34,432 nt of DNA from CAYXDO01 sp964463485 (GTDB taxonomy: Bacteria; Myxococcota; Kuafuiibacteriia; Kuafuiibacteriales; Kuafuiibacteriaceae). Location of the stretch: positions 1 through 34,432 of the forward strand of contig CAYXDO010000118.1 of the NCBI GenBank assembly GCA_964463485.1, read 5' to 3'. Below, in pieces: positions 24,528 to 32,505 of the stretch. The position numbers were made by a program, and so were the translations under genes. Under the pieces are notes generated by a model. That model was given only the letters and a program-made list of their open reading frames with translations. It ran no database searches and was not told the DNA's origin. The number at the start of each line of letters is the position of its first letter. Positions within the stretch are counted from its first letter, which is position 1.

Positions 24528-25199
24528 TCAGAAATTGCGCTCCGTCAAGCCCTCGAAAAGGTTCTTGTAAAGCCGGTCGGCATAGTCATCGATGCGCTTT
24601 GGATTGATTCGGATCATCCCGTCGTGACCGATCTTCGCGGACCACACGGAGGCCTTGGGGGCCTTGCAGTCGCCCCCAGGTTGCACCCCGTTCAGGGACA
24701 GCGTCGAAACCAAAGGAGCCCCCGAGCCCACGCTCGCAGAGATCGTCGCAGCCTCCTTCAACGAGCTCTTTGGGTTGCTGCCCTCCCAACAGATGTACGC
24801 GACCACATGCTTGGGCTCCTCGGCGTTCAACATCACACTCTTCACGCGACCTTGAACCCGCGACTTCCCGAGCTCCGCCTCGATCGCCTTCTTCGCCAAG
24901 TCCGCGGCCTCGCCGCCGAGGCTCTCGACCTTGGCCAAAGACTTCTCCAAGGCCTTGGGCCGCAGCCCGATGTCCTTCGCGACCTTTTCGACCCGCTTGG
25001 CTTTGCTCGAGAGCTTCTGGATGTCGGGATGTTCGAGCGCCTGCCGGAAATACATCGCTGCGTAAAAGTCTTCGGCTGTGATTTCGGAGATCTGCGCCCC
25101 GAAAGCGGCCGCCGGAATCATCAGGCCCAACAAGATCCCGGCCCGGATCCCGGCCCAGCGAGACGTGTCTCGAATGCGTTCGTGCCTTGGTCTGACCAT
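24528..25199 (-). CDS. Exported or membrane-anchored protein of unknown function
   Basis: The 223-residue protein starts with a basic stretch and a hydrophobic segment (about 16-35, AGILLGLMIPAAAFGAQ), most likely a signal peptide. The mature part is helical and Lys/Ala/Glu-rich at about 50-115 (ALEKSLAKVESLGGEAADLAKK), possibly a coiled coil. A beta-rich region follows with two Cys (YICWEGSN and GGDCKAPK), which could form a disulphide. A C-terminal segment ends DYADRLYKNLFEGL. I do not recognise a family. The start is ATG 25199, which lies inside an inverted repeat. It lies 63 bases upstream of the large kinase on the same strand, so it may be co-transcribed and act in the same envelope pathway. 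Confidence 0.65.
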   Translation of the reverse strand: MVRPRHERIRDTSRWAGIRAGILLGLMIPAAAFGAQISEITAEDFYAAMYFRQALEHPDIQKLSSKAKRVEKVAKDIGLRPKALEKSLAKVESLGGEAADLAKKAIEAELGKSRVQGRVKSVMLNAEEPKHVVAYICWEGSNPKSSLKEAATISASVGSGAPLVSTLSLNGVQPGGDCKAPKASVWSAKIGHDGMIRINPKRIDDYADRLYKNLFEGLTERNF

Positions 25200-25253
25200 G
25201 CTCGGTCAGACGACCCTAGGCCACGCGGAAGTCATCGACGTCGGTCGTCTGAC
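25190..25253. promoter_or_regulatory. Cluster of inverted GTCTGAC sites in a divergent gap
   Basis: The 7-base core GTCTGAC occurs three times in 64 bases: plus orientation at 25190 and 25247, minus orientation at 25205. The first two form a perfect 8-base palindrome, GTCTGACC / GGTCAGAC, with a 6-base spacer and the ATG 25199 inside it. The second and third form a perfect 11-base inverted repeat (25205-25215 and 25243-25253). This looks like an operator for a dimeric repressor serving both the exported-protein gene and the dehydrogenase gene. No regulator gene is adjacent. Confidence 0.5.
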
Positions 25254-25285
25254 GGTCTGCCACGGAATCGAGGTAGGAACCCCCT

Positions 25286-26155
25286 GTGGCGCCAGGCCCA
25301 AGGATCGATCGCCGCCTCGACGGAGCCGTCTTCGTCGTCACCGGCGCCAACGGAGGCGTCGGACGCGAAGTCTCCCGAGACCTCGCCGCGGCCGGCGCGA
25401 CGGTCGTCATGATCTGCCGCAGCCCTTCGCGCGCTGCCGAGGCCCAAGCGGACATCTTGCGAACCGCCCCGAGCGCGCAGCTCGAGCTCGAGATCGCCGA
25501 CCTGGGTGAGCGCGCTGACATCGACCGCGCAGCCAAACGACTGCTCGAACGCCACCGAACCCTGCGGGGCCTCGTCAACAACGCGGCGATCTGGACGTCC
25601 TCCCGTCAAACCAACACCGAAGGCTTGGAGCTCACGTTCGCGACCAACGTGCTCGCCTACCACCAGCTCGCCGCGCTCCTCCTGCCCGCGCTGATCGCGA
25701 GCCCTTCGGCGCGCATCGTGAACGTGGCTTCCCGACTCGCGTTCGGCCTCGACCTCGACGACGTCGGCTTCGAACGCCATCCGTTCGACGGGCGCTCCGC
25801 GTACGCCCGATCCAAGCAGGCCGATCGCATGCTCACCTGGGCCCTGGCCGATCGCCTCCCGCGTCACGTCACCGCCAACGCCGTCCACCCGGGCACGGTC
25901 TCGACCGAGCTCTTCGCCGATCACCCCGGGGTCGTCGGCGTGCTCGGACGCCTCTATTTCAAACACCGAGGCGTGTCCGCCGCCGAGGGCGCGGATACAC
26001 CGAGCTTCCTCGCCGGGAGCTCCAGAGTCGAGGGCGCGACGAATGAGTACTGGGTCAAACGCCAAACTCAGCCGTGCCCGTTCCGGGACCCCAGACAACT
26101 CATGCGACTCCTGAATATCTGTGAGAACATGACTCGAACGACCCTGCCGACCTGA
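25286..26155 (+). CDS. Short-chain dehydrogenase/reductase, retinol-dehydrogenase-like
   Basis: The 289-residue protein has the classical SDR features. The Rossmann glycine motif is TGANGGVG at about 19-26, with basic residues after the second strand (CRSPSRA) that favour NADP. NNAA is at about 98-101, the catalytic Ser lies in VNVASRL, and the catalytic Tyr and Lys are in YARSK (about 172-176). PGTVSTEL follows. The arrangement resembles the retinol dehydrogenase/WW-oxidoreductase branch, whose bacterial members have varied and mostly unknown substrates. The start is GTG 25286 with AGGTAGG about 10 bases upstream. The inverted-repeat cluster upstream suggests regulated expression together with the divergent gene. 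Confidence 0.88.
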   Translation: MAPGPRIDRRLDGAVFVVTGANGGVGREVSRDLAAAGATVVMICRSPSRAAEAQADILRTAPSAQLELEIADLGERADIDRAAKRLLERHRTLRGLVNNAAIWTSSRQTNTEGLELTFATNVLAYHQLAALLLPALIASPSARIVNVASRLAFGLDLDDVGFERHPFDGRSAYARSKQADRMLTWALADRLPRHVTANAVHPGTVSTELFADHPGVVGVLGRLYFKHRGVSAAEGADTPSFLAGSSRVEGATNEYWVKRQTQPCPFRDPRQLMRLLNICENMTRTTLPT

Positions 26156-26313
26156 CATCTCTTTCGGACGCTACGGGTCGCGGATCCCAAGCTACTCAGC
26201 CGGAGCGACCAGGCCGATTGCGCGCCGGGCCCGCCGCCACGCCAAGTTTGCGTCACGCCGGCCGGGACTCCGCCCCAGCCATCACGGCGCCGCTCTTGCT
26301 TCTCCCTTTGGGC

Positions 26314-27420
26314 GTGGCGACCATCGGCGTGCTCGAGGAGGCCCCGCCGGAACGGCGCGTCGCACTCGTCCCTAACCTCGCCGAGCTCTCCGGCCACACT
26401 CTCCTCGTCCAGCGTGGGGCTGGCACGAAGGCTGGGTTTCCTGACGAGAGCTACTCGACCTGCGGCGCGCGCCTCGCGTCCCGCGAGGAAGTCCTGGAGG
26501 AATCCGATCTGATCGCCTGCGTGCGCCCTCCGCTCGACGCCGACCGGATCCCGCAAAATCGAGCTCTCGTCGGTCTCCTCGACCCAATGACTTCACGGTC
26601 GCGCGTGCTCCAACTGAACGAACGTCGAATCACTCTAGTCGCGCTGGAGCTCATGCCTCGGATCAGCCGCGCACAGTCCATGGACGTACTCAGCTCGATG
26701 GCGACGATCGCCGGCTACAAAGCCGTCGTGCTGGCCGCCTCGATGCTCCCGAGACTCTTTCCACTCCTGATGACGGCCGCCGGAACCCTCTCTCCGGCCC
26801 GAGTGTTGGTGATCGGCGCGGGCGTCGCCGGGCTCTCCGCCCTCGCCACCGCCCACCGCCTCGGCGCGGTCACGGAAGCCTATGACGTACGCGAAGCCGC
26901 GGCAGAACAGGTCAGGAGCGTCGGCGCTCGGTTCTTGAAGCTAGATGTCGCAGTCAGCGCAGAGGGTGAGGGAGGCTACGCGCGCGCAGTGGCCGACGAC
27001 GTCGCCGCGCGCCAACGCGCTCTGCTCGAGGGCCCGGTTTCGCGGTCAGACGTCCTCATCGCGACCGCCAGCGTGCCCGGCAAGCGCGCCCCGGTCCTGA
27101 TCTCCGCGCCCGCCATCGCCCGAATGAAGCCAGGCTCGGTCGTGGTCGACTTGGCCGCGAGCTCTGGAGGCAACACCGAGGTCTCGAAATTGGACGAGCC
27201 CGTCACGTGCGGAGGCGCGACCGTGCTCGCGCCGAGCGACCTCGCGGCGACCGTGCCCTTTCATGCGAGCCAGTTGTTCGCCAAGAACGTGGCTACCCTC
27301 ATCAAACACCTAGGCCCGGACCTTCGCTTCGATCCCAACGATCGAATCTCGAGCGGAGTCTTGGTCGCGATCCGAGGCGAGGTTCGCCATCCGGACGTCT
27401 TGGCCGCCTGGAGGGACTGA
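26314..27420 (+). CDS. pntAA: NAD(P) transhydrogenase subunit alpha, part 1 (NAD-binding domain)
   Basis: This is a 368-residue domain I protein of the proton-translocating transhydrogenase. It begins ATIGVLEEAPPERRVALVP, as alanine dehydrogenase/PntA family proteins do. It has SMDVLSSMATIAGYKAVVLAA and the NAD Rossmann site VLVIGAGVAGLSALATAHRLGA. The region DVREAAAEQVRSVGARFL follows, then the domain I segments SVVVDLAASSGGN and FHASQLFAKN. It binds NADH on the cytoplasmic side. GTG 26314 was chosen because homology begins there. A TTG at 26218 would add 32 residues with no family match. It is followed 2 bases later by pntAB, forming a split alpha subunit as in Rhodospirillum and many other bacteria. 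Confidence 0.93.
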   Translation: MATIGVLEEAPPERRVALVPNLAELSGHTLLVQRGAGTKAGFPDESYSTCGARLASREEVLEESDLIACVRPPLDADRIPQNRALVGLLDPMTSRSRVLQLNERRITLVALELMPRISRAQSMDVLSSMATIAGYKAVVLAASMLPRLFPLLMTAAGTLSPARVLVIGAGVAGLSALATAHRLGAVTEAYDVREAAAEQVRSVGARFLKLDVAVSAEGEGGYARAVADDVAARQRALLEGPVSRSDVLIATASVPGKRAPVLISAPAIARMKPGSVVVDLAASSGGNTEVSKLDEPVTCGGATVLAPSDLAATVPFHASQLFAKNVATLIKHLGPDLRFDPNDRISSGVLVAIRGEVRHPDVLAAWRD

Positions 27421-27422
27421 GT

Positions 27423-27698
27423 ATGGAGCTCGTAGCCTCACTCACCGTCTTCGTGCTCGCGCTCCTGATCGGCGTCGAGATCATCTCCAAGGTGCCACCC
27501 ACCCTCCACACCCCGCTCATGTCTGGCTCGAACGCGATCTCCGGAATCACCTTGGTCGGTGCCGTGATCGCGGCGAGCCAGACCGACGGTCTCGAGAGTA
27601 TCGTCGTCGTCCTCGCCATCACCCTCGCGACGATCAACGTGGTGGGTGGATTCGCCGTGACTCACCGCATGCTCTCCATGTTCCGAAGAAAGGAGTAG
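27423..27698 (+). CDS. pntAB: NAD(P) transhydrogenase subunit alpha, part 2 (membrane)
   Basis: The 91-residue membrane protein has three hydrophobic helices (LTVFVLALLIGVEIIS; the ISGITLVGAVIAAS region; IVVVLAITLATINVVGGF). The characteristic segment VPPTLHTPLMSGSNAISGI lies between them. It forms part of the proton channel of the transhydrogenase together with PntB. ATG 27423 starts 2 bases after the pntAA stop; longer in-frame starts upstream would lie inside pntAA. The conserved FAVTHRML near the C-terminus confirms the family. Confidence 0.95.
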   Translation: MELVASLTVFVLALLIGVEIISKVPPTLHTPLMSGSNAISGITLVGAVIAASQTDGLESIVVVLAITLATINVVGGFAVTHRMLSMFRRKE

Positions 27699-27701
27699 AC
27701 C

Positions 27702-29066
27702 GTGCCCGCCCTCGAGCTCTCCGATCTCTTCGCCTCGGTCCTCTTCGTGTTGGGAATCAAGGGTCTGGCCCGACCCCGCACCGCGGCCAGAGCGAACTGG
27801 CTCGGGATCGCCGGCATGAGCTTGGCCGTGGCTACCGCCATCTTCGTCAGCGGCGCCGTCCGCGTGGATCTCATCGTGCTGGGTGTGGCGCTCGGGTCCG
27901 CGATTGGAATCTTGCTCGCCGTGAAGTCACCCCTCACCGCCATGCCGGAAATGGTCGCGCTCCTGAATGGCTTTGGCGGGTTGGCCTCGGTCCTCGTCGC
28001 AACCCACGCGCTCACTTGGTCGCGCGTCCACGGCGCGGACGCGCGCATCGCCGGGCTGCTCTCCATATTCATCGGCTCGGTGACCTTCAGCGGCAGCGTC
28101 GTCGCGTTTCTCAAGCTCCGCGAAGTCGCCGGGCTCGGAAGGTCGATTCGTCTGCCGCTCCACGTCGTCTTCAGCCTCGCGCTGGCCCTCGCTTCCCTCG
28201 GACTGGGTACGCTCGCCTATCCCTCCTCGAGCGGCCTCGAGCTCCAGCTCGCGCTCGCCTTGGCCTCGGGCCTCCTCGGAGTCATACTCGCCCTCCCCAT
28301 CGGCGGCGCCGACATGCCTGTGGTGATAGCGCTCTTGAACTCATACTCCGGGCTCGCCGCAGCGGCCACCGGCTTCGTACTCTCGAGCTCCGTGCTGATC
28401 ATCGCCGGCGCGATCGTCGGAGCGTCCGGGATCATCCTCACCCAAATCATGTGCAAAGCGATGAACCGTTCCATGCTCTCGGTCGTCTTCGGCACGATGC
28501 CCGCAGGCGCCGCACCCGGGAGTCAGGCCCAGGCTTCGGTGAAGTCCACCACCGCAGAAGAGGTCGCAATGATCCTCGAAGCCGCCAGCAGCGTCGTGAT
28601 CGTTCCCGGCTACGGCTTGGCCGTCGCTCAAGCGCAGCACGCGCTCAAAGACCTGGTCAACACACTCGAAGCTCGGGGCGTGCGCGTGGAGCTTGGCATT
28701 CACCCCGTCGCCGGCCGAATGCCGGGCCACATGAACGTGCTCCTGGCCGAGGCCGAGATCGACTACGAAAAGACCAAGACGCTCGAAGAAATCAACCCGA
28801 CCATGCGAGGCTTCGACGTCGCGCTGGTGGTCGGAGCCAACGACATCGTCAACCCAGTCGCGCGCACCGACCCGAGCTCGCCGATCGCCGGCATGCCCAT
28901 CCTGGACGTGGACTACGCCAAGAGTGTGATCGTCGTGAAGCGCAGCATGGCTCCAGGGTTCGCGGGCATCGCCAACCCGCTCTTTCACCTTCCGAACACC
29001 GTCATGTTCTTCGAGGACGCGAAGAAGGCCCTACTCACCACTTCCGCGGCGTTGAGCCACGAGTGA
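27702..29066 (+). CDS. pntB: NAD(P) transhydrogenase subunit beta
   Basis: The 454-residue protein contains the remaining membrane helices (about 1-260) and the cytoplasmic NADP-binding domain III. Motifs in domain III are IVPGYGLAVAQAQHAL for the NADP loop, GIHPVAGRMPGHMNVLLAEA, and the segment DVALVVGANDIVNPVARTDP. VIVVKRSMAPGFAGIANPLF is at the C-terminal end. The start is GTG 27702 with AGGAG 6 bases upstream, 3 bases after pntAB. Together the three genes encode the energy-linked enzyme that makes NADPH from NADH using the proton gradient. No associated regulator is visible. Confidence 0.96.
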   Translation: MPALELSDLFASVLFVLGIKGLARPRTAARANWLGIAGMSLAVATAIFVSGAVRVDLIVLGVALGSAIGILLAVKSPLTAMPEMVALLNGFGGLASVLVATHALTWSRVHGADARIAGLLSIFIGSVTFSGSVVAFLKLREVAGLGRSIRLPLHVVFSLALALASLGLGTLAYPSSSGLELQLALALASGLLGVILALPIGGADMPVVIALLNSYSGLAAAATGFVLSSSVLIIAGAIVGASGIILTQIMCKAMNRSMLSVVFGTMPAGAAPGSQAQASVKSTTAEEVAMILEAASSVVIVPGYGLAVAQAQHALKDLVNTLEARGVRVELGIHPVAGRMPGHMNVLLAEAEIDYEKTKTLEEINPTMRGFDVALVVGANDIVNPVARTDPSSPIAGMPILDVDYAKSVIVVKRSMAPGFAGIANPLFHLPNTVMFFEDAKKALLTTSAALSHE

Positions 29067-29147
29067 GGAGTCGCTGAGTCGAGGCGCTCGCGTCATGGCC
29101 CGCCCTTCCGAGTACTGAACCACTCGAACGATGCGTCGGCAGGCATC

Positions 29148-29183
29148 TTGACAGCGAAAATCACACGCATCATGATAGCAAGG
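29148..29183 (+). promoter_or_regulatory. Promoter of the toxin-antitoxin operon with overlapping palindrome
   Basis: A perfect TTGACA (-35) at 29148-29153 is followed, after 17 bases, by CATGAT (-10-like) at 29171-29176. The predicted transcription start falls at or within a base or two of the GTG start of the antitoxin at 29183, so the message may be leaderless. The 8-base palindrome ATCATGAT (29169-29176) overlaps the -10 box, where an autorepressing antitoxin would bind. The patch is AT-rich compared with its surroundings. Confidence 0.55.
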
Positions 29184-29452
29184 TGCGCACGACGGTGACT
29201 TTGGAACCAGACGTCGAACAGTTGCTCCGCGACGCCATGCGGCGCAATGGTTCGAGCTTCAAACAAACCTTGAACGATGCCGTTCGGCATGGACTTCTGA
29301 GTCTGAGCTCCAACCAACGGCCAAAAAAGCCATTCAAAGTGAAGGCTCAAAACATGGGATTGAAAGCCGGCATCGATCCGAGCAGCTTGAACAGGCTCGT
29401 CGATGAGCTCGAGATGGACGCCGTCCTCGAGAATCAAAGGCGCGACGAGTGA
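29183..29452 (+). CDS. vapB: Antitoxin of a VapBC-type toxin-antitoxin pair
   Basis: The 89-residue protein starts MRTTVTLEPDVEQLLRDAM, a ribbon-helix-helix N-terminus typical of VapB antitoxins that bind DNA as dimers and repress their own operon. The basic, mostly disordered C-terminal half (PKKPFKVKAQNMGLKAG) is expected to wrap around the toxin and block its active site. The start is GTG 29183, chosen because the strand begins there. It overlaps the toxin gene by 4 bases (GTGA). Base composition is lower in GC than the flanking genes, consistent with acquisition by transfer. Confidence 0.88.
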   Translation: MRTTVTLEPDVEQLLRDAMRRNGSSFKQTLNDAVRHGLLSLSSNQRPKKPFKVKAQNMGLKAGIDPSSLNRLVDELEMDAVLENQRRDE

Positions 29453-29880
29453 TCATTCCGGACTTGAACCTGCTGTTGTACGCCTACGATTCGGTGTCAC
29501 GCAACCACGAGAAGGCCGCACGTTGGTGGGCTGAGTCGCTGAACGGCAGAGAGCCGATTGGGCTACCGACCGTCGTACTCTACGGATTCATTCGTCTCGC
29601 CACCAGCCCGAAGGTGTTCAACTCACCCATGACGGTCCAGACAGTGGGCAGCATAGTCCTCGAGTGGCTCGAACGACCTCACGTAGTCGAAGTGGACGGT
29701 GGTCGAGCGCACCTTCGGAGTAGCCTCGATCTCCTCGAGGCGGCCGGTACGGCCGGCAACCTCGTCACCGACGCACAAATCGCGGCGATCGCTCTGCATC
29801 ACGGGGCCACCGTGTACACCAACGACGTCGATTTCTCCCGATTTCGGCGGCTGCGGATCCGGAACCCCCTTCGTTCCTGA
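29449..29880 (+). CDS. vapC: VapC-type PIN-domain toxin ribonuclease
   Basis: The 143-residue PIN protein begins MIIPDLNLLLYAYD with catalytic Asp5. It has the family segment LPTVVLYGFIRLATSPKVF, then GNLVTDAQIAAIALHHGATVYTNDVDFSRF (given in part) with acidic residues Asp108, Asp126 and Asp128, ending NPLRS. VapC toxins are Mg-dependent endonucleases that usually cut tRNA or rRNA when the antitoxin is lost. The start is GTG 29449, which overlaps the antitoxin stop by 4 bases, so the two are translationally coupled. It appears intact; the RNA target cannot be predicted. Confidence 0.9.
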   Translation: MIIPDLNLLLYAYDSVSRNHEKAARWWAESLNGREPIGLPTVVLYGFIRLATSPKVFNSPMTVQTVGSIVLEWLERPHVVEVDGGRAHLRSSLDLLEAAGTAGNLVTDAQIAAIALHHGATVYTNDVDFSRFRRLRIRNPLRS

Positions 29881-29899
29881 CTCGTGCTTTCGAGAGCCC

Positions 29900-29934
29900 G
29901 CCAGATCGGCTTCGAGGAGCTCCCGATCTCTGGC
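29900..29934. terminator. Hairpin after the toxin gene
   Basis: GCCAGATCGG (29900-29909) pairs with CCGATCTCTGGC (29923-29934), leaving a 2-base bulge and a 13-base loop. The position 20 bases after the vapC stop suits a terminator, but the 3' side is followed by an A-run and not a T-run. Termination would therefore be weak or factor-dependent. Confidence 0.35.
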
Positions 29935-29978
29935 CAAAAAACGAGGCGGCGCGGTTGGGTCCCGAGTATGATTTCGCG

Positions 29979-30353
29979 ATGGACTGGTCCGGACACGACC
30001 GCCTGATGCGCGACCTCGCCGACGAGGTGGAGGAGCTGCGCGCGAGCTCCCCCGATCTCGAAAGCTTCGTGTTAGGCCTGGTTCCCAAGCTCGTGGAGCG
30101 AGATCGACGCCAAACCGAACAAATCCTCGAGCTCCGCACGTCCGTGCTGGCGCTGGAAGCCAAGCTCGAGGGACGCGGACTCGCTGCCGCAGAGATCAAT
30201 CGCCCCGAGTCTGCCAGGAGCGCCCCGGGCTCGTCGGATGAATGGATCGAGTGCCAAAGCTGCGGCGCCCGAGTCGCCGAGTCCCTCGCGCGCAACACCA
30301 ACGATGGGTTGCTATGCGAGCCCTGCGCCTCGATCCCCCGCCGCTTGGTCTAG
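29979..30353 (+). CDS. Small protein with coiled-coil-like region and zinc-ribbon end
   Basis: The 124-residue protein starts MDWSGHDRLMRDLADEVEEL. It has a long acidic helix pattern at about 8-70 (DLADEVEELRASSPDLE, RDRRQTEQILELRTSVLALE), likely a coiled coil, and a variable linker. The C-terminal pair CQSCGA and CEPC is spaced like a single zinc knuckle. ATG 29979 was chosen; a TTG at 29955 is open. I do not recognise a family. It lies alone between the toxin gene and the convergent peptidase gene, so context gives no function. Similar architectures occur in small DNA- or RNA-associated adaptor proteins, which is only a suggestion. Confidence 0.6.
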   Translation: MDWSGHDRLMRDLADEVEELRASSPDLESFVLGLVPKLVERDRRQTEQILELRTSVLALEAKLEGRGLAAAEINRPESARSAPGSSDEWIECQSCGARVAESLARNTNDGLLCEPCASIPRRLV

Positions 30354-30381
30354 AGTCCCCGAGCACGAGCGCGCGTTCGGA

Positions 30382-32406
30382 TCAGACGAGACCCGAGCGC
30401 TCCAAGAGCGGGGCCAGCGAAGGGTCACGGCCCATGAAATTGCGAAAGAGCTCCTCGGGGTCCTTTTCGTCCCCGCGCGCGAGAATGTGTTGGCGAAACG
30501 TCCGCCCGATCTCCCGGTCGAACACTCCGCGCTCCCGAAAGCGCTGATACGCGTCCGCGTCGAGGACCTCTGCCCACTTGTACGAGTAATAACCGGCCGC
30601 GTAACCCACCGAGCTCCCGAACAAATGCGAGAAGCTCGCCGCCAGCGCGTACTCCTCCGGGATCGGAACGGACGTGTACCGCTGCAAGATCGTCCGCGCG
30701 AAGGAGATCGGGTCCCCTTCGGACGTCGTGTCGAACTCGACGTGCAGCGCCAAATCCATCACCGCGAAGCCGAGCTGGCGCATCATCGCGTTCGCCGCCC
30801 GGAACGTCCGGGCGCTCCTCATCTTGTGAAACAGGTCGGCCGGCACTCGCTCTCGGGTGAGGTGGTGTCGGGCGAACAGGTCGAGCCCCTCGCGCTCCCA
30901 AGTCCAATTCTCCATGATTTGCGATGGGAGCTCCACGAAATCCCACGCCACGTTGGTCCCCGCCAAGCTCCGGATAGGCACCTCGGTCAAGACGTGGTGC
31001 ATCAAGTGGCCAAACTCATGGAAGAGAGTCTCGACCTCCTCGTGGAGTAAGAGCGCCGGCTGATCGCCAATCGGCGGCGTCAAATTCGCCGCGACTACCG
31101 CGACGTGGGGGCTCCCGCCGACGCCGATCGTCAACCCATTCATCCAGGCCCCGCCGCGTTTTTCTTCGCGCGGGTACAAATCGAAAAAGACGTTCGCGAG
31201 GTGGGCCCCGTCTTCGTCCGAGACTCTGTACGGCGCAACGTCGGCGTGCCATTTCGGCGCTTCGGGCATCGGCTCGATCCGGACCCCGTAGAGTCTCTTG
31301 GCGGTCTCGAACAATCCGTCGAGCACCGCGTTCAGAGAAAAATAGGGCCTCAGGGCCTCCTCGTCGTAATCATACTCGGCCTCCCGGAGCTTCTCCGACC
31401 AGTACGCGACGTCCCACGGTTTCATGGGTTCATCCCGACCGACTCTGGCCCGTCGAAACTCGACGAGCGCCTGGTTCTCCTTCTCGAAAAACGGGACGGT
31501 GCGCTGAGTCAGGTCGTCCACGAAGGCCCGCGCGCGCTCGCCGCTCTTGGCCATTCTCTCTTCGGTGACCAAGTCTGCGAAGCTCGCGTACCCAAGCAGG
31601 CTCGCCTGTTCCTTGCGGAGCTCCAATATCCTGCGAACGAGCGGACGATTGTCCCACCCACCCGACGACGCACGCGTCTGGTGGGCGCGGTGCAACACCT
31701 CCCGAATGCCCGGGTCATCGACGTACGTGAGCGCAGGAATCAGGCTCGGCGCCTGCAAAGTGAGTCGAAAGCCCGCTTTCCCCTTCTCTCGTGCACTCTC
31801 TCGTGCTTGAAGCATCGCCGACTCAGGCAAGCCCGCAATGCGAGCCTCATCGCTCACCACGAGCTCGAAGGCCGCGGTCGCGTCCAGCAAGTTCTGCGAG
31901 TACTTGTTGGTGAGCTCCGCGAGCTCGCGCGAGATCGCCTCCAAGCGTTTTTTTCCGCCCTCGTCGAGGTCCGCGCCATGACGCCGCATGTCGCGAATCG
32001 TCTTGTCGAGAAACCTCCGGCGCGCCGGTGCAAGGCCCGCCGCCTCTTCGGTGGCCGCGTAGGCCTCGAGCGCCCGCCACAATCCTGCATGCAGCGGAAT
32101 CGATGCGAAGAACGCGCTCACCTCCGGATCCACCGCATTGTAGGCCTCTCGCAACGCGGGCTCGCTCTTCACTGACTCGAGGTGCGAGACGACACCCATC
32201 ACGTCCGAGAGGCTCTCCGTCGCCCTTTCGAGCGCCGCCAGCGTATTCTCGTAGGTGCGCGGGCCGCTCTCCGCCGCGATCGAATCGATCGCCGCGCGTG
32301 CTCGGACCAAAAGCGCTTCGATCGCGGGTCTGACGTGCTCGGCCCGAATCAAATCAAAGGGGATGTTCGGGCCCTCGAAGAAGAGCGGGTTGTCGACTTC
32401 GGACAT
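30382..32406 (-). CDS. prlC: M3-family oligopeptidase (oligopeptidase A type)
   Basis: The 674-residue zinc metallopeptidase cleaves short peptides in the cytoplasm. It starts MSEVDNPLFFEGPNIPFDLI, with the NPLF and EHVRPAIEAL motifs typical of the OpdA/Dcp branch. The zinc site HEFGH is at 463-467, and the conserved YYSYKWAEVLDADAY lies near the C-terminus. FRNFMGRDPS follows near the end. Length matches oligopeptidase A (about 680). No signal peptide is present, so the enzyme is cytosolic. ATG 32406 was chosen; upstream in-frame codons run across the divergent gap into antisense of the next gene. No strong ribosome site is visible. Confidence 0.95.
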   Translation of the reverse strand: MSEVDNPLFFEGPNIPFDLIRAEHVRPAIEALLVRARAAIDSIAAESGPRTYENTLAALERATESLSDVMGVVSHLESVKSEPALREAYNAVDPEVSAFFASIPLHAGLWRALEAYAATEEAAGLAPARRRFLDKTIRDMRRHGADLDEGGKKRLEAISRELAELTNKYSQNLLDATAAFELVVSDEARIAGLPESAMLQARESAREKGKAGFRLTLQAPSLIPALTYVDDPGIREVLHRAHQTRASSGGWDNRPLVRRILELRKEQASLLGYASFADLVTEERMAKSGERARAFVDDLTQRTVPFFEKENQALVEFRRARVGRDEPMKPWDVAYWSEKLREAEYDYDEEALRPYFSLNAVLDGLFETAKRLYGVRIEPMPEAPKWHADVAPYRVSDEDGAHLANVFFDLYPREEKRGGAWMNGLTIGVGGSPHVAVVAANLTPPIGDQPALLLHEEVETLFHEFGHLMHHVLTEVPIRSLAGTNVAWDFVELPSQIMENWTWEREGLDLFARHHLTRERVPADLFHKMRSARTFRAANAMMRQLGFAVMDLALHVEFDTTSEGDPISFARTILQRYTSVPIPEEYALAASFSHLFGSSVGYAAGYYSYKWAEVLDADAYQRFRERGVFDREIGRTFRQHILARGDEKDPEELFRNFMGRDPSLAPLLERSGLV

Positions 32407-32505
32407 CTGATATTCGTACACCGCTTCGGGCCCGTCGGTCACGGTATGTCGCGCCGTCGTTCCGCCGTTCGAACCCCTTGCTGAATCGGGAGCCTCGGCC
32501 GACAC

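Noticed and set aside
26218..26313. Longer pntAA start at TTG 26218
   Set aside because: The added 32 residues have no match to the family, which normally begins at the strand starting at about 26314.
29881..29978. Strong rho-independent terminator after vapC
   Set aside because: The hairpin is good, but it is followed by A's, not T's, on the transcribed strand, so it is listed only as a weak candidate.
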